Positions 1-14,739 of a stretch of 64,000 nucleotides of DNA are shown here, piece after piece. Below the pieces are notes generated by a model, which saw nothing but the letters and a program-made list of their open reading frames with translations, had not been told where the DNA came from and searched no databases. Position 1 is the stretch's first letter, and each line of letters opens with the position of its first letter. Source of the DNA: Endomychus coccineus (lineage: Eukaryota > Arthropoda > Insecta > Coleoptera > Endomychidae). Made by a program: the position numbers and the translations under genes. The stretch is taken from NCBI GenBank assembly GCA_958510875.1, contig OY294068.1:197370315-197434314 (forward strand), given 5' to 3'.

Positions 1-3000
1 GTTTTAGGCATTTCGAATGCACCAAGAGGGTTTTCTGGGTCGCTGATTACGAATCCGAAGCCACATTTACTTGCAATCCATCGTAGGGGTGGTCAAATCG
101 ACAAAATTGGCTAATTTCGCACCCCTAATATGTTATTTTGCAATTTACGTGTTTTAGGCATTTCGAATGCACCAAGGAGGTTTTCTGGGTCGCTGATTAC
201 GAATCCGTAGCCACATTTACTTGCAATCCATCGTAGGGGTGGTCAAATCGACAAAATTGGCTAATTTCGCACCCCTAATATGTTATTTTGCAATTTACGT
301 GTTTTAGGCATTTCGAATGCACCAAGGAGGTTTTCTGGGTCGCTGATTACGAATCCGTAGCCACATTTACTTGCAATCCATCGTAGGGGTGGTCGTATCG
401 ACAAAATTGGCTAATTTCGCACCCCTGATATGTTATTTTGCAATTTACGTGTTTTAGGCATTTCGAATGCACCAAGAAGGTTTTCTGGGTCGCTGATTAC
501 GAATCCGTAGCCACATTTACTTGCAATCCATCGTAGGGGTGGTCAAATCGACAAAATTGGCTAATTTCGCACCCCTAATATGTTATTCTGCAATTTACGT
601 GTTTTAGGCATTTCGAATGCACCAAGAGGGTTTTCTGGGTCGCTGATTACGAATCCATAGCCACATTTACTTGCAATTCATCGTAGGGGTGGTCAAATCG
701 AAAAAATTGGCTAATTTCGCACCCCTAATATGTTATTTTGCAATTTACGTGTTTTAGGCATTTCGAATGCACCAAGAGGGTTTTCTGGGTCGCTGATTAC
801 GAATCCGTACCCACATTTAGTTGCAATCCATCGTACGGGTGGTCAAATCGACAAAATTGGCTAATTTCGCACCCCTAATATGTTATTTTGCAATTTACGT
901 GTTTTAGGCATTTCGAATGCACCAAGAGGGTTTTCTGGGTCGCTGATTACGAATCCGTAGCCACATTTACTTGCAATCCATCGTAGGGGTGGTCAAATAG
1001 ACAAAATTGGCTAATTTCGCACCCCTAATATGTTATTTTGCAATTTACGTGTTTTAGGCATTTCGAATGCACCAAGAGGGTTTTCTGGGTCGCTGATTAC
1101 GAATCCGTAGCCACATTTACTTGCAATCCATCGTAGGGGTGGTCAAATCGACAAAATTGGCTAATTTCGCACCCCTAATATGTTATTTTGCAATTTACGT
1201 GTTTTAGGCATTTCGAATGCACCAAGGAGGTTTTCTGGGTCGCTGATTACGAATCCGTAGCCACATTTACTTGCAATCCATCGTAGGGGTGGTCAAATCG
1301 ACAAAATTGGCTAATTTCGCACCCCTAATATGTTATTTTGCAATTTACGTGTTTTAGGCATTTCGAATGCACCAAGGAGGTTTTCTGGGTCGCTGATTAC
1401 GAATCCATAGCCACATTTACTTGCAATCCATCGTAGGGGTGGTCAAATCGACAAAATTGGCTAATTTCGCACCCCTAATATGTTATTTTGCAATGTACGT
1501 GTTTTAGGCATTTCGAATGCACCAAGAAGGTTTTCTGGGTCGCTGATTACGAATCCGTAGCCACATTTACTTGCAATCCATCGTAGGGGTGGTCAAATAG
1601 ACAAAATTGGCTAATTTCGCACCCCTAATATGTTATTTTGCAATTTGCGTGTTTTAGGCATTTCGAATGCACCAAGAGGGTTTTCTGGGTCGCTGATTAC
1701 GAATCCGTAGCCACATTTACTTGCAATCCATCGTAGGGGTGGTCAAATCGACAAAATTGGCTAATTTCGCACCCCTAATATGTTATTTTGCAATTTACGT
1801 GTTTTAGGCATTTCGAATGCACCAAGGAGGTTTTCTGGGTCGCTGATTACGAATCCGTAGCCACATTTACTTGCAATCCATCGTAGGGGTGGTCAAATCG
1901 ACAAAATTGGCTAATTTCGCACCCCTAATATGTTATTTTGCAATTTACATGTTTTAGGCATTTCGAATGCACCAAGGAGGTTTTCTGGGTCGCTGATTAC
2001 GAATCCGTAGCCACATTTACTTGCAATCCATCGTAGGGGTGGTCGTATCGACAAAATTGGCTAATTTCGCACCCCTAATATGTTATTTTGCAATTTACGT
2101 GTTTTAGGCATTTCGAATGCACCAAGGTTTTCTGGGTCGCTGATTACGAATCCGTAGCCACATTTACTTGCAATCCATCGTAGGGGTGGTCAAATCGACA
2201 AAATTGGCTAATTTCGCACCCCTAATATGTTATTTTGCAATTTACGTGTTTTAGGCATTTCGAATGCACCAAGAGGGTTTTCTGGGTCGCTGATTACGAA
2301 TCCATAGCCACATTTACTTGCAATTCATCGTAGGGGTGGTCAAATCGAAAAAATTGGCTAATTTCGCACCCCTAATATGTTATTTTGCAATTTACGTGTT
2401 TTAGGCATTTCGAATGCACCAAGAGGGTTTTCTGGGTCGCTGATTACGAATCCGTACCCACATTTAGTTGCAATCCATCGTACGGGTGGTCAAATCGACA
2501 AAATTGGCTAATTTCGCACCCCTAATATGTTATTTTGCAATTTACGTGTTTTAGGCATTTCGAATGCACCAAGAGGGTTTTCTGGGTCGCTGATTACGAA
2601 TCCGTAGCCACATTTACTTGCAATCCATCGTAGGGGTGGTCAAATAGACAAAATTGGCTAATTTCGCACCCCTAATATGTTATTTTGCAATTTACGTGTT
2701 TTAGGCATTTCGAATGCACCAAGAGGGTTTTCTGGGTCGCTGATTACGAATCCGTAGCCACATTTACTTGCAATCCATCGTAGGGGTGGTCAAATCGACA
2801 AAATTGGCTAATTTCGCACCCCTAATATGTTATTTTGCAATTTACGTGTTTTAGGCATTTCGAATGCACCAAGGAGGTTTTCTGGGTCGCTGATTACGAA
2901 TCCGTAGCCACATTTACTTGCAATCCATCGTAGGGGTGGTCAAATCGACAAAATTGGCTAATTTCGCACCCCTAATATGTTATTTTGCAATTTACGTGTT

Positions 3001-4664
3001 TTAGGCATTTCGAATGCACCAAGGAGGTTTTCTGGGTCGCTGATTACGAATCCATAGCCACATTTACTTGCAATCCATCGTAGGGGTGGTCAAATCGACA
3101 AAATTGGCTAATTTCGCACCCCTAATATGTTATTTTGCAATGTACGTGTTTTAGGCATTTCGAATGCACCAAGAAGGTTTTCTGGGTCGCTGATTACGAA
3201 TCCGTAGCCACATTTACTTGCAATCCATCGTAGGGGTGGTCAAATAGACAAAATTGGCTAATTTCGCACCCCTAATATGTTATTTTGCAATTTGCGTGTT
3301 TTAGGCATTTCGAATGCACCAAGAGGGTTTTCTGGGTCGCTGATTACGAATCCGTAGCCACATTTACTTGCAATCCATCGTAGGGGTGGTCAAATCGACA
3401 AAATTGGCTAATTTCGCACCCCTAATATGTTATTTTGCAATTTACGTGTTTTAGGCATTTCGAATGCACCAAGGAGGTTTTCTGGGTCGCTGATTACGAA
3501 TCCGTAGCCACATTTAGTTGCAATCCATCGTACGGGTGGTCAAATCGACAAAATTGGCTAATTTCGCACCCCTAATATGTTATTTTGCAATTTACGTGTT
3601 TTAGGCATTTCGAATGCACCAAGAGGGTTTTCTGGGTCGCTGATTACGAATCCGTAGCCACATTTACTTGCAATCCATCGTAGGGGTGGTAAAATCGCCG
3701 AAATTAACCAATTTTGCACCCCTAATGTTATTTTGCAATTTACGTGTTTTAGGCATTTCGAATGCACCAAGGAGGTTTTCTGGGTCGCTGATTACGAATC
3801 CGTAGCCACATTTACTTGCAATCCATCGTAGGGGTGGTCAAATCGACAAAATTGGCTAATTTCGCACCCCTAATATGTTATTTTGCAATTTACATGTTTT
3901 AGGCATTTCGAATGCACCAAGGAGGTTTTCTGGGTCGCTGATTACGAATCCGTAGCCACATTTACTTGCAATCCATCGTAGGGGTGGTCGTATCGACAAA
4001 ATTGGCTAATTTCGCACCCCTAATATGTTATTTTGCAATTTACGTGTTTTAGGCATTTCGAATGCACCAAGGTTTTCTGGGTCGCTGATTACGAATCCGT
4101 AGCCACATTTACTTGCAATCCATCGTAGGGGTGGTCAAATCGACAAAATTGGCTAATTTCGCACCCCTAATATGTTATTTTGCAATTTACGTGTTTTAGG
4201 CATTTCGAATGCACCAAGAGGGTTTTCTGGGTCGCTGATTACGAATCCATAGCCACATTTACTTGCAATTCATCGTAGGGGTGGTCAAATCGAAAAAATT
4301 GGCTAATTTCGCACCCCTAATATGTTATTTTGCAATTTACGTGTTTTAGGCATTTCGAATGCACCAAGAGGGTTTTCTGGGTCGCTGATTACGAATCCGT
4401 ACCCACATTTAGTTGCAATCCATCGTACGGGTGGTCAAATCGACAAAATTGGCTAATTTCGCACCCCTAATATGTTATTTTGCAATTTACGTGTTTTAGG
4501 CATTTCGAATGCACCAAGAGGGTTTTCTGGGTCGCTGATTACGAATCCGTAGCCACATTTACTTGCAATCCATCGTAGGGGTGGTAAAATCGCCGAAATT
4601 AACCAATTTTGCACCCCTAATGTTATTTTGCAATTTACGTGTTTTTGGCATTTCGAATGCACCA
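1..4664 (+). repeat. 150 bp satellite array with an 11-monomer higher-order repeat
   Basis: About 31 head-to-tail copies of a 150 bp monomer that starts GTTTTAGGCATTTCGAATGC. Diagnostic variants recur in the same order: the pair 'AATTCATCG / TCGAAAAAATTGG' followed by 'GTACCCACATTTAG' is at 601-900, again from 2248 and again from 4193. The first interval is 1647 bp, which is 11 monomers minus a 3 bp deletion in the monomer at 2101. The second is 1945 bp, which is 13 monomers minus 5 bp. The array runs off the left edge, so its true size is unknown. No coding function is suggested; short open frames in it are by-products of the repeat. Confidence 0.97.
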
Positions 4665-4960
4665 ATGCACTCCGAAGTAATTTTAAAATGCAAAAACAGT
4701 AAAAATTTAGAAGCGTGTCAAATTAGCCATTTTGGTAAATTTCCCACCCCTACAATGATATTCGAGTAAATCTGACGTCGGAATCGTATTCAGCGACCCA
4801 AAAAACCGCCTTCGTGCATTCGAAATGCCTAAAACACGTAAATTGCAAAATAACATATAAGGGGTGCAAAATTGGCCAATTTTGTCGATTTTACTCCCCC
4901 TTCGATGGATTGCAAGTAAATCTGGCTACGGATTCGTAATCAGCGACCCAAAAAACGCAA
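4665..4960 (-). repeat. two inverted, diverged satellite monomers at the array edge
   Basis: The orientation flips at about 4665. A strongly diverged monomer (about 4690-4815) and a better-kept one (4816-4957, with CATTCGAAATGCCTAAAAC and GATTCGTAATCAGCGACCC) are reverse complements of the monomers to the left. Inverted and decayed units are typical of the edge of a satellite array, where homogenisation is weak. Confidence 0.9.
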
Positions 4961-5803
4961 TGCCAAAATATCTTTTTTTGTAGAAGATGCAATTCAACCT
5001 CCCAAGAGGTTTAAAGGTGTTTTTTTTTAATTATAGCTAAAATCCCGGTTCATACCTGGACTAAAAGAAGGTATTTTGATGACAACAATTAAGGAAACAA
5101 ATTTGGTAAATAATACACGTATCATCGAAAATAAATTTATTAATATTTTTTTTTTCAATAAATACTTATATAAACCTGTGTTAAATAATCACAAAATAAC
5201 GGAACGTTGCCAATTTTTCTACAATAATACAGAGAACGATACATAAAACATAACACTTATCTACTGAAAACAAACAAAAAATCGAATTTGAAAATGCTGT
5301 GATCTATTTATATTGAATTGTTATTATGAAAGTGTAAAAAAATCACATATCCTCTTATTTACAACAGAATATCTATACATATTTACATTTTATAATATCT
5401 TATTGGTTTACGGATAGATAATATTATCGCAAATATAAATCCAACAATTTTAAGGAGAAATAATTTAACATTATCACTGTTTTGAATGTTAGTCTAATAA
5501 ATATTTCATTATTTCAGATAGTGATAATTTTTCTATTTTCGTACATTGAATTTTATGATTTATATTTATTTGTGAAATTTGTAAAACAATTTTTTTTTTC
5601 TTTCAATCTTCTATCGATCACCGTAAGTCAGTCGTAGTTTGTTAACATTTTGTTTTACACCTCGTTAGATCCATTATCCTACCATTCCACGCCCACTTGG
5701 TGCAGATCTCAAGAATGTTAGTCCGAATTTTCAATTCAACGTGAAAGCAAATCCGGAAATAAATAAAACACAACTTCGTTTAATTACCCAAAATGAAACA
5801 GGT
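4961..5803 (-). other. 3' UTR and downstream flank of the DHX57-type gene
   Basis: AT-rich, with no open frame of note. On the minus strand an AATAAA signal lies at 5141-5136, about 660 nt after the stop codon at 5804, so the transcript probably ends near 5110, about 150 bp from the satellite. No other structure is seen. Confidence 0.6.
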
Positions 5804-8800
5804 CTACAGAGAAATCAATTCCAATATTGTCGAAATAATCCTACTACCCTTGTCGTAATGCAATAAATTCAGAAGGGGGTCCCTGATTTTTTCTTCTAAT
5901 AAGGCGAACAGTTCATCTTTCATCATTTTTATCATTTCGGCAATCTAAGAAGAAAAAGTTGTGTCATCAATACAACCATACTGAAAATACGTCATTCAAA
6001 ATTTTTTCTTCATTGGAAAAAATATCAGAAATATTTACCTTGTGTTCTTCAACTTGAAACATCATCCAACCGTTTTCCAATGAGATAAAAGTACAGCCAT
6101 TGTGAACTTTGATATCTAGATCGAAACCCGAAAATAGTACCATAGAAATAACAGGAACCATACAGCAATCCCTGAAGAATATCTTACTTGTTCTCACTTT
6201 TTCTTGATAAACTAAATACGGACTTGGATAGTTGCTTTTCGTATAATTGACAGAGCTTGGATGCATGAAAACCTGAAAAAACAATTATTTATAATTAATT
6301 AGTTCTGTTATTGATTCAAGTTTGCAGGAATAATAGACCTAAAAATTCCTAGGACGCACATTTTTATATTGAAATTATCTTCCTATAAAGATAGATTTTG
6401 TAGTGACCATAACAATTTTTTTCAAATAAATTGTAATATTTTGATGCAATAAATTCGATGCTAAAAAAGTTTCATTTTAATGCGCCAATAACTATTCATA
6501 ATAATGGTTTGAAAAATATTTAAATATGCAAAACAATAATTTTAATAACTATTAAAAATAATGCACTCAATTCCCACCCAAAATAAATTTATTGTTAAGA
6601 TGTTCATTCATATTCTGAATTTCTTTGAGTTTTACCAGTAATTTTTAAATTAATTTTAATTTTAAAATAAAATTATTGATATTATTAATTACCGAACCTA
6701 ATTTTTAATGTCACAATTATTTTCAATTTATTTATTTTAATTTAAAATCTAATTTGAAAAATAAAATAAATGTCGCAAAATTGTAATAATGCACTCAATT
6801 CCCACCCAAAAGAAATTTATTGTTAAGATTTTGTCATTCATATTCTGAAGTTCTTTGCGTTTTACCAGTAATTTTTCAACTAATTTTAATTTTAAAATAA
6901 AGTTATTGATATTATTAATTACCGAACCTAATTTTTAATGTGATGATTATCTTCAATTTATTTATTTTAATTTAAAATCTAATTTGGAAAATAAAATTAA
7001 TGTCGCAAAATTGTAATAATGCACTCAATTCCACCCAAAAGAAATTTATTGTTAAGATTTTGTCATTCATATTCTGAATTTCTTTGAGTTTTACCTGTAA
7101 TTTTTAAATTAATTTTAATTTTAAAATAAAACTATTGGTATTATTAATTAGCGAACCTAATTTTTTATGTCATAATTATCTTCATTTTATTTATTTTAAT
7201 TTATTTTAATTTAAAATCTGATTTGAAAAATAAAATAAATGTCGCAATGTAATAATGCACTCAATTCCCACCCAAAAGAAATTTATTGTTAAGATTTTGT
7301 CATTCATATTCTGAATTTCCTTGCGTTATACCTGTAATTTTTAAATAAATTTTGATTTTAAAATAAAATTATTGGTATTATTAATTACCGAACGTGATTT
7401 TTAATGTCATAATTATCTTCAATTTATTTATTTTAATTTAAAATCTAATTTGAAAAATAAAATAAATGTCGCAAAATTGTAATAATGCACTCAATTCCCA
7501 CCCAAAAGAAATTTATTGTTAAGATTTTGTCATTCATATTCTGAAGTTCTTTGCGTTTTACCAGTAATTTTTTAACTAATTTTAATTTTAAAATAAAGTT
7601 ATTGATATTATTAATTACCGAACCTAATTTTTAATGTGATGATTATCTTCAATTTATTTATTTTAATTTAAAATCTAATTTGGAAAATAAAATTAATGTC
7701 GCAAAATTGTAATAATGCACTCAATTCCCACCCAAAAGAAATTTATTGTTAAGATTTTGTCATTCATATTCTGAATTTCTTTGAGTAATTTTTAAATTAA
7801 TTTTAATTTTAAAATAAAATTATTGGTATTATTAATTAGAGAACCTAATTTTTTATGTCATAATTATCTTCATTTTATTTATTTTAATTTATTTTAATTT
7901 AAAATCTGATTTGAAAAATAAAATAAATGTCGCAATGTAATAATGCACTCAATTCCCACCCAAAAGAAATTTATTGTCAAGATTTTGTCATTCATATTCT
8001 GAATTTCCTTGCGTTATACCTGTAATTTTTAAATAAATTTTGATTTTAAAATAAAATTATTGGTATTATTAATTACCGAACGTGATTTTTAATGTCATAA
8101 TTATCTTCAATTTATTTATTTTAACTTAAAATCTAATTTGAAAAATAAAATAATGTCGCAAAATTGTACATATATTTCTAAAATATCTCAGAATAATTTT
8201 CCATATTTATTTTAGTTAAATATTTTACAACTTATAAATTCGAATATTATTCTTAAAAACTACTGAAACCGTACATAATGTTGCAAGAAGTTGAAAAAAC
8301 TGACTCACCATTTCCTGAACAGTCGCAAAACGTAAGTCCTTGGGCTGAATATTTTTCGGCACAGCTCCAGCGGAACTCATTATGAAAGACTTCGAAGGCG
8401 TTAATATCTTAATTACATTAGGATAAAGAGCTGCACAAAGAACTGACGATAAGAGTCGATAATTTTCGCCGTTTTTGTTACACTGAAACAGAGTTTATTT
8501 ATTCATTTATTCACCATATGAAAAGCATATAAAAAAATTTCACAGCACATAAAAAGTTAATATCGATGGTAATTTTAGAGATCTAGCTACATTAGCTTAC
8601 CTCTGTACCAGTCAGGTTCAATATTTCATCTTGACCCGTTCTTCTTCGCCCCTGCAAATTAGTCGGGACAAAACCAATATCAACTAGAAACTCCAATAGT
8701 TGGTATTTAATATCAGCTATTGTGACCAACGTTCTGAATGACAAATAATTTTCATTCGCGAAATTTCTCCCAGCCAATGAACTCTTTTTATAAAGCTGCA

Positions 8801-11800
8801 ACCATTTCTGAAAAATATTTGGTTAATTTACAAGATTTGAATGAATAATAAATTTTGAATAAAACAATTGAATTTCATAAATAATAGCATATTCTTTTAT
8901 TTTATGAATTATAAGCATTTGTTGAATATGTTCTGTAATTATGAATATTTAATGATTTAAATAACTAATTTAATGTTCGACAAGTATGGAAATATTTATA
9001 AAAATATGTTCTGGAATGAAGAGAAATTATTTTAAATGATAAGTCATTTCAAAAATTATCTAAATAATTAATACTGAAAAGCCCAAAACATTCTCATTTC
9101 GTTAATTTAGCAAATTTTATCATTCATATTTTTTATATATTTGAAAAGTTTCTAACTGTAACAACTTCTGGAATAGAATTAATAATAAGATAAAAACACT
9201 AAAAATCATTCAAATTAATTAAAGAAAATGAAGACAAATTGTTTTAGATAATAAATAATTTCAAGTATTATCTAAATAATAAATACTGAAATACCCAAAA
9301 CATTCTTATTTCGTTAATTTCGCCATTTTTTGGTATTTACATTTTTTAAATATTTGAAAAGTTCGTAACTGTTACAACTTCTGGAATATACTTAATAATA
9401 ACATAAAAACCCTAAAAATAATTCAAATTAATTAAAGACAAATAAAAGAAATTGTTTTAGATAATAAGTCATTTCAAGAAATATTCCCATTTCGTTAATT
9501 TAGCAAATTTTATTATTTACGTTTTTTAAGTATTTGAAAAGTTTGTAACTGTAACAACTTCTGGAATAGACATAATGATAACAAAAAAACTAAAAGCAAT
9601 TTAAATTAATTTTACCTTGTAAGCTATAAGAACCGTTATTTGGTCACTAAACCCAGTCGCGAAATTCATTTTCTTCGCATTAGCCAGTTCCTTCTTCCCG
9701 AATGGCGTCAAGAACGGATTCTTGAAACTCAAACAAGCGGCCATCGTCAAAGCGGCATCGACACAGGAGAAAATGGCGCCGTATAGTATCAATTTTCCGA
9801 TTCTCACGTCGACCGGAAGTGCGGCCAAATGGAGTCCTAGAGGCGTGAGATCGACGTTTTTGTCTAGAGCACCTACGCTTTGTAATCGGCTGATGGACGA
9901 GTCGATATGATCGACAATCGGTGGTTCGATGAACGCGCCTAGGTAACATCAAAATAGTATTTCAGTAAGGTTAAAAGAACAATTTGAAAAAAGTAGCGTC
10001 GTTGAAAACCCTGCGAATAGGATTAAATGTCGTTTCTTTTTATTTCTACTTTAAAAATGCAATACAAAAACTATTATTATCCATTAGATTTCAGATTTCA
10101 AATCACAAAATTTTTGGAAACAAAAAGAAACAACTTAGATAATTTCTAAATAAATAAGATCAATTAATTATATCAAAGATTATTATTATTTTTTAACATT
10201 TATGTCCCTATCAAGTCTCCGCATGTGTATCCAAGTTTGGGTAAAACACGATTTTTGGCAAAATTGCTGAAATTTTTCTAGAAAAATAATTGATTTGTAA
10301 ATATTTGGTTATTGGTTATTCTTTTGAAATAGTTGAATTTTGGCAAAATTAAAACTCCAGACTCTGTAATTCAATTATCATAAGCTCCAGGAAATGGGAA
10401 AAAAATTGAAGCTGTTGATAGCAAAAAATCATTGTTGTCCTTTCATGAAAATATGTGAATATAAAAGAAAAGCCGGCGGAATTTAATTGTGCAATTTTTA
10501 AAATTCATAACTTCTAAAGGGGGCCCCCTATTGAGACTCACCCAATACTTCTTTCACGTCTCGATCTTCGAACGTCGGCAGCACTTTAATATTCAACACC
10601 ATTTGTTCCAAAGGGATCCTGTGGATTTCGGGAATAGGTTCATTGAGCATATGGTGTTGAAATCTATGGTTGGTATACAGATGAATGCAAACACCGGACA
10701 TGACACGACCTGCTCTGCCTTTACGTTGTAACGCGTTCGCTTTCGTCACCCATACCGTTTCCAAACTCTCCATGTTTCTATTGGGGTCGAAACGTTTCTC
10801 TTTCATTTTGCCCACCTCTATCACGAACACGCAATCGTCGATGGTGATCGACGTTTCGGCCAGATTCGTCGATAGAATGATTTTCCTCACTCCCCGTTTC
10901 GGTTTCCTATCAGCAAAAAAGATATTAAATAAATATTTCAGGGAAATAAATGGAATTTAACCCCTTACCTGAAAATAGCGCTTTGCTCTTCGCTGGAGAG
11001 AGACGAATGCAACGGAAGAAGTAAATATTTCTTGTTCCTGACACCGAAATCTGGATGATCTCGAAGTTGGTCGTATAAACTTGTAATTTCGGCGATTCCG
11101 GGAAGAAATATTAAAATGGTACCTTCTTTGGGATGGTCATGATCACCTTCCACCATCCAAGATAGGACGTATTCGATGAGGTCGTTGTTGATTCTTTCGT
11201 TGTCCATTAGGAACAGATTTTTGCAAGTCGTTTTCGAAAAATCTGATTAGGAAAAATACATCAATTTAATTCATAAATACCCGAAATAAGTATCAATTAC
11301 ATGATATATTTATAGTGCGGTCAAATGGGTATTGGACCAGTAAATCCTTGGGAAATGGATCGATTTTGATGGAATAAAGTGCATTCTCTTCAAAATGTCA
11401 TCAGAAAAAAAGTTGATCACAAATAAAGTTGAGCAAATTGTTTATATTGTTTATAAGCAATAAATAAACAATTCAATTCGCTTATTTTTGACCGTTTTGA
11501 TCGGATAAAGACTTTTTGTTATAAACAAAAATTGTTTATATTGTTTATAATAAATAAATAAACAATTTAATTACCTCAGCTTGGAGATAAATAACATAAA
11601 TATTTCTAAAAGATGTAAAATTTGACCGTTTTTGATCGAATAAAGACTATTTTTTATTATAAACAATTTATTTATCAACAAAATAGATTAAGTCGACCAA
11701 AACTGCGACTTTAGGGTCGTTTTCGGATAATTTTGGTATTCTGAGTTCGAGTTTATCGTCAAGATCTTCGAATGTATACCCACAAATTTGCTAATTTGTT

Positions 11801-14655
11801 ATAAAAAAACTATATTTATTATTAAATATATGAATTTGACTAAAATGTCGAGTTTATAGTCGTTGTCGGATAATTTTGCCCTCTTGAGTACAATTTTATT
11901 GCTATTATGTTCTTTAAATGCATTCTCGTGGAAATTTTCGAAAGCAAATTAGAAAAAAATAATAAAAATGTTGATATTTTAGTATGACAAAGTATCAATA
12001 AATATATATATAGAATTGAACATATTAATTTTTTTAAGGAGATATGGAAGGGAAAACAATTATTTAAAAATAGTGGCATGCCATTTATTACATTAAAGCT
12101 TACATTTCATCAATTTTGTCAAAAAAATCAAGTTATGAGTGTGCATTTTATATAAAAATTAATAAAAACGTCACATTACCTTTTTCTTTATTTGTTAATA
12201 AATAATTTGTTTATAACAATTTAAAGTTCATAATAGCAATAAAATCGTATTCAGGAGATCAAAATTATCCGAAAGCAACTTTAAACATTTTGGTCAAAGT
12301 AATAATAAATCTAATTTGTTTATAACAAATTAGCAGATTTATGGGAATACATTCGACGATATTGACGATATAATCGAACTCAGAATAACAAAATTATCCG
12401 AAAACTACCCTAAATTAGGAGTTTTGGTCGAATTCATCTATTTTGTTAATAAATAAATTGTTTATAATAAAAAATAGTCTTTATCCGATCAAAGACGGTC
12501 AAATATTAAATTTTTTAGAAATTTTTATGTTATCTCCAAACTGAGCTGATTAAATTGTTTATTTATTGTTCATAAACAATGTAAACAATTTGCGCAACTT
12601 TATTTGTGGTCTACTTTTTTCTGATGTCATTCTGTCCCATTAAAATCGATCCATTTCCCAAGGATTTACGGGTTTGACCTATTTTTATACCCATTTGACT
12701 GCATTATTATAATTTTTCGGTCGGCCACCAAAATCTGCTGAGAATAACTGAAACGCATGTGACGTCACGATTCTACTTTTTGTATGATAAAATAAATAAG
12801 GGTTTCGCGATCCGTGGTTTAATTATTACAGTCGCCCTTGCATGGTCTACGTGGCTAGTGAAAAATCTTAGTACCACATGTACCTTAATCTTAACGGGTC
12901 TTCCGATTATAGAAAATCTAACAAAATGTTCTAGGTCGTCCTTTAACTGCAATTCAAGAATTTTCAGGTTACGATTCTTTCAGATATATTAAGGCATTTC
13001 CGACAATCAACATTGAAGGTGCAAAAATTTATATTAATGCACAAAACTTGCATGAAAATGATATTCGCAATAAAAATATGTAGAATTTGGATGCATTTAT
13101 TTGCGTCAATCGATTCGAACCATTTTCTTCGACGGTTAATTTCTTTTGGACATAAATAAAAGTGTTGTTGAGACTATTTTTCAATTAATTTTTGCATAGG
13201 GGTACAATTCAAATGCAGCCTTTGTGTACCTCTTTTTTTTTCCCTTTGGCGGAGTCAGCTTGAAATATATGCTTGGAAACAGTGGACCAAAAAAAAAGAA
13301 GCAAATAATTTGCAATCTGTCAAGATTGCATGAGAACCGTAGATCCTAAAAAATTTCAGCCAAAAAATCTGAATATTAGAATGTTAAAGCTCCAAAACGA
13401 TTTTTTTAAGTTTCAATACGACCATTTTTCACCGAAATAAAGCATGTCAAAAATCACGGAAAAATTTGGAATTTTTTTTGCTTCTTTAATTTTTTTGAGT
13501 AGTGTATTATCTGCCTACATTGATGGGTAAAGCCAAGTCAACATATTTGTTCTTTACTATCGAAACCAGATAAATTTTCGTAGACCCCCGCTTACAACTG
13601 GTGAACCTGTCAGTTTTCAACAATCAACAAAGCATTCTTGATAGGTAAACTAAGCATCTCATTGGTTAATTTTGAAAATACTTAGCGTCGGTTTTGAAGG
13701 CCCATAAAAGGCATCTGAAGACAAGCCAAATCAGTTAGCCATCAACATCTGAAGAGTCAAGGTACTCAAGCTAATCATAAAATTTCCATAACCTTAGATT
13801 ATTGGATGAACATCGGTGAACCCAAGTGTTCCCGTAGCTTCGTAAGGTTGAAAGTAACCGAAGCAAATAAGTAATTTATACAAGTCAAGTAGTATTCCCA
13901 GTCTTCGAACAAAGTTTTTAAAAGTTATTATAACCATAATTCACAAGTAGCATCGTATAATAGTTAGTCTTCGACAACGTTCCAATACATCATTTAAGGT
14001 TTTATATCTTTTGAAAAAGAATAAGACAAGTTAACAATTATCAACAGTTCCTGATTTCTAAAGAAGTAACCACATTGTTTACCTGTGATTTGTGTATAGC
14101 ATAGAAATTGTGTACCTACGGGTAAAGTGAATTATCAAATTAATAAGAAAATCAAGCCAAGTGAACATTGCCTACATTTTTAAAAACATATTCTTGGATA
14201 TAAACTAAACGTAAGTTTATTTATTATTTCTCCATTGTATTATTATCTGTCTGTAAATCTGAAAGAAAGATTGTAGATTATAACTTTGTAAACAAATATT
14301 AATAGTAAATAATTTTGAGGTTAGATCATAGATCTATTTGAACATAAAATTATTAAAATTGATACTCGAGATAAAAAATAGAGTCATAGAAATTTAAATA
14401 TGAAAGTTTTTAACATTCAAAGAACATTGTGTTTAATTCCATAGATATAAAATAAAAAGGTAAAAGTTCATTATTCAAATCAAAACAAACATAAGATTTA
14501 AAATACAAATAAAAGCTAGCCGGTAGAATTCAAAACATTGAAACATTCAAATCAATATTCAAATTAATTCAAATCATAATTAAAGAATAAAACTCAGTAA
14601 AGAGTTTTTATATCAATTGGCGCCCAACGTGGGGCAAAATAAATTGTTTTCATAT

Positions 14656-14739
<84 letters not shown>

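Noticed and set aside
3558..4769. Open frames of about 70 codons within the satellite
   Set aside because: They repeat with the monomer and have no splice or family support; by-products of the tandem repeat.
1..4960. CRISPR-like array
   Set aside because: The whole 150 bp unit is repeated without unique spacers, and the DNA is clearly animal.
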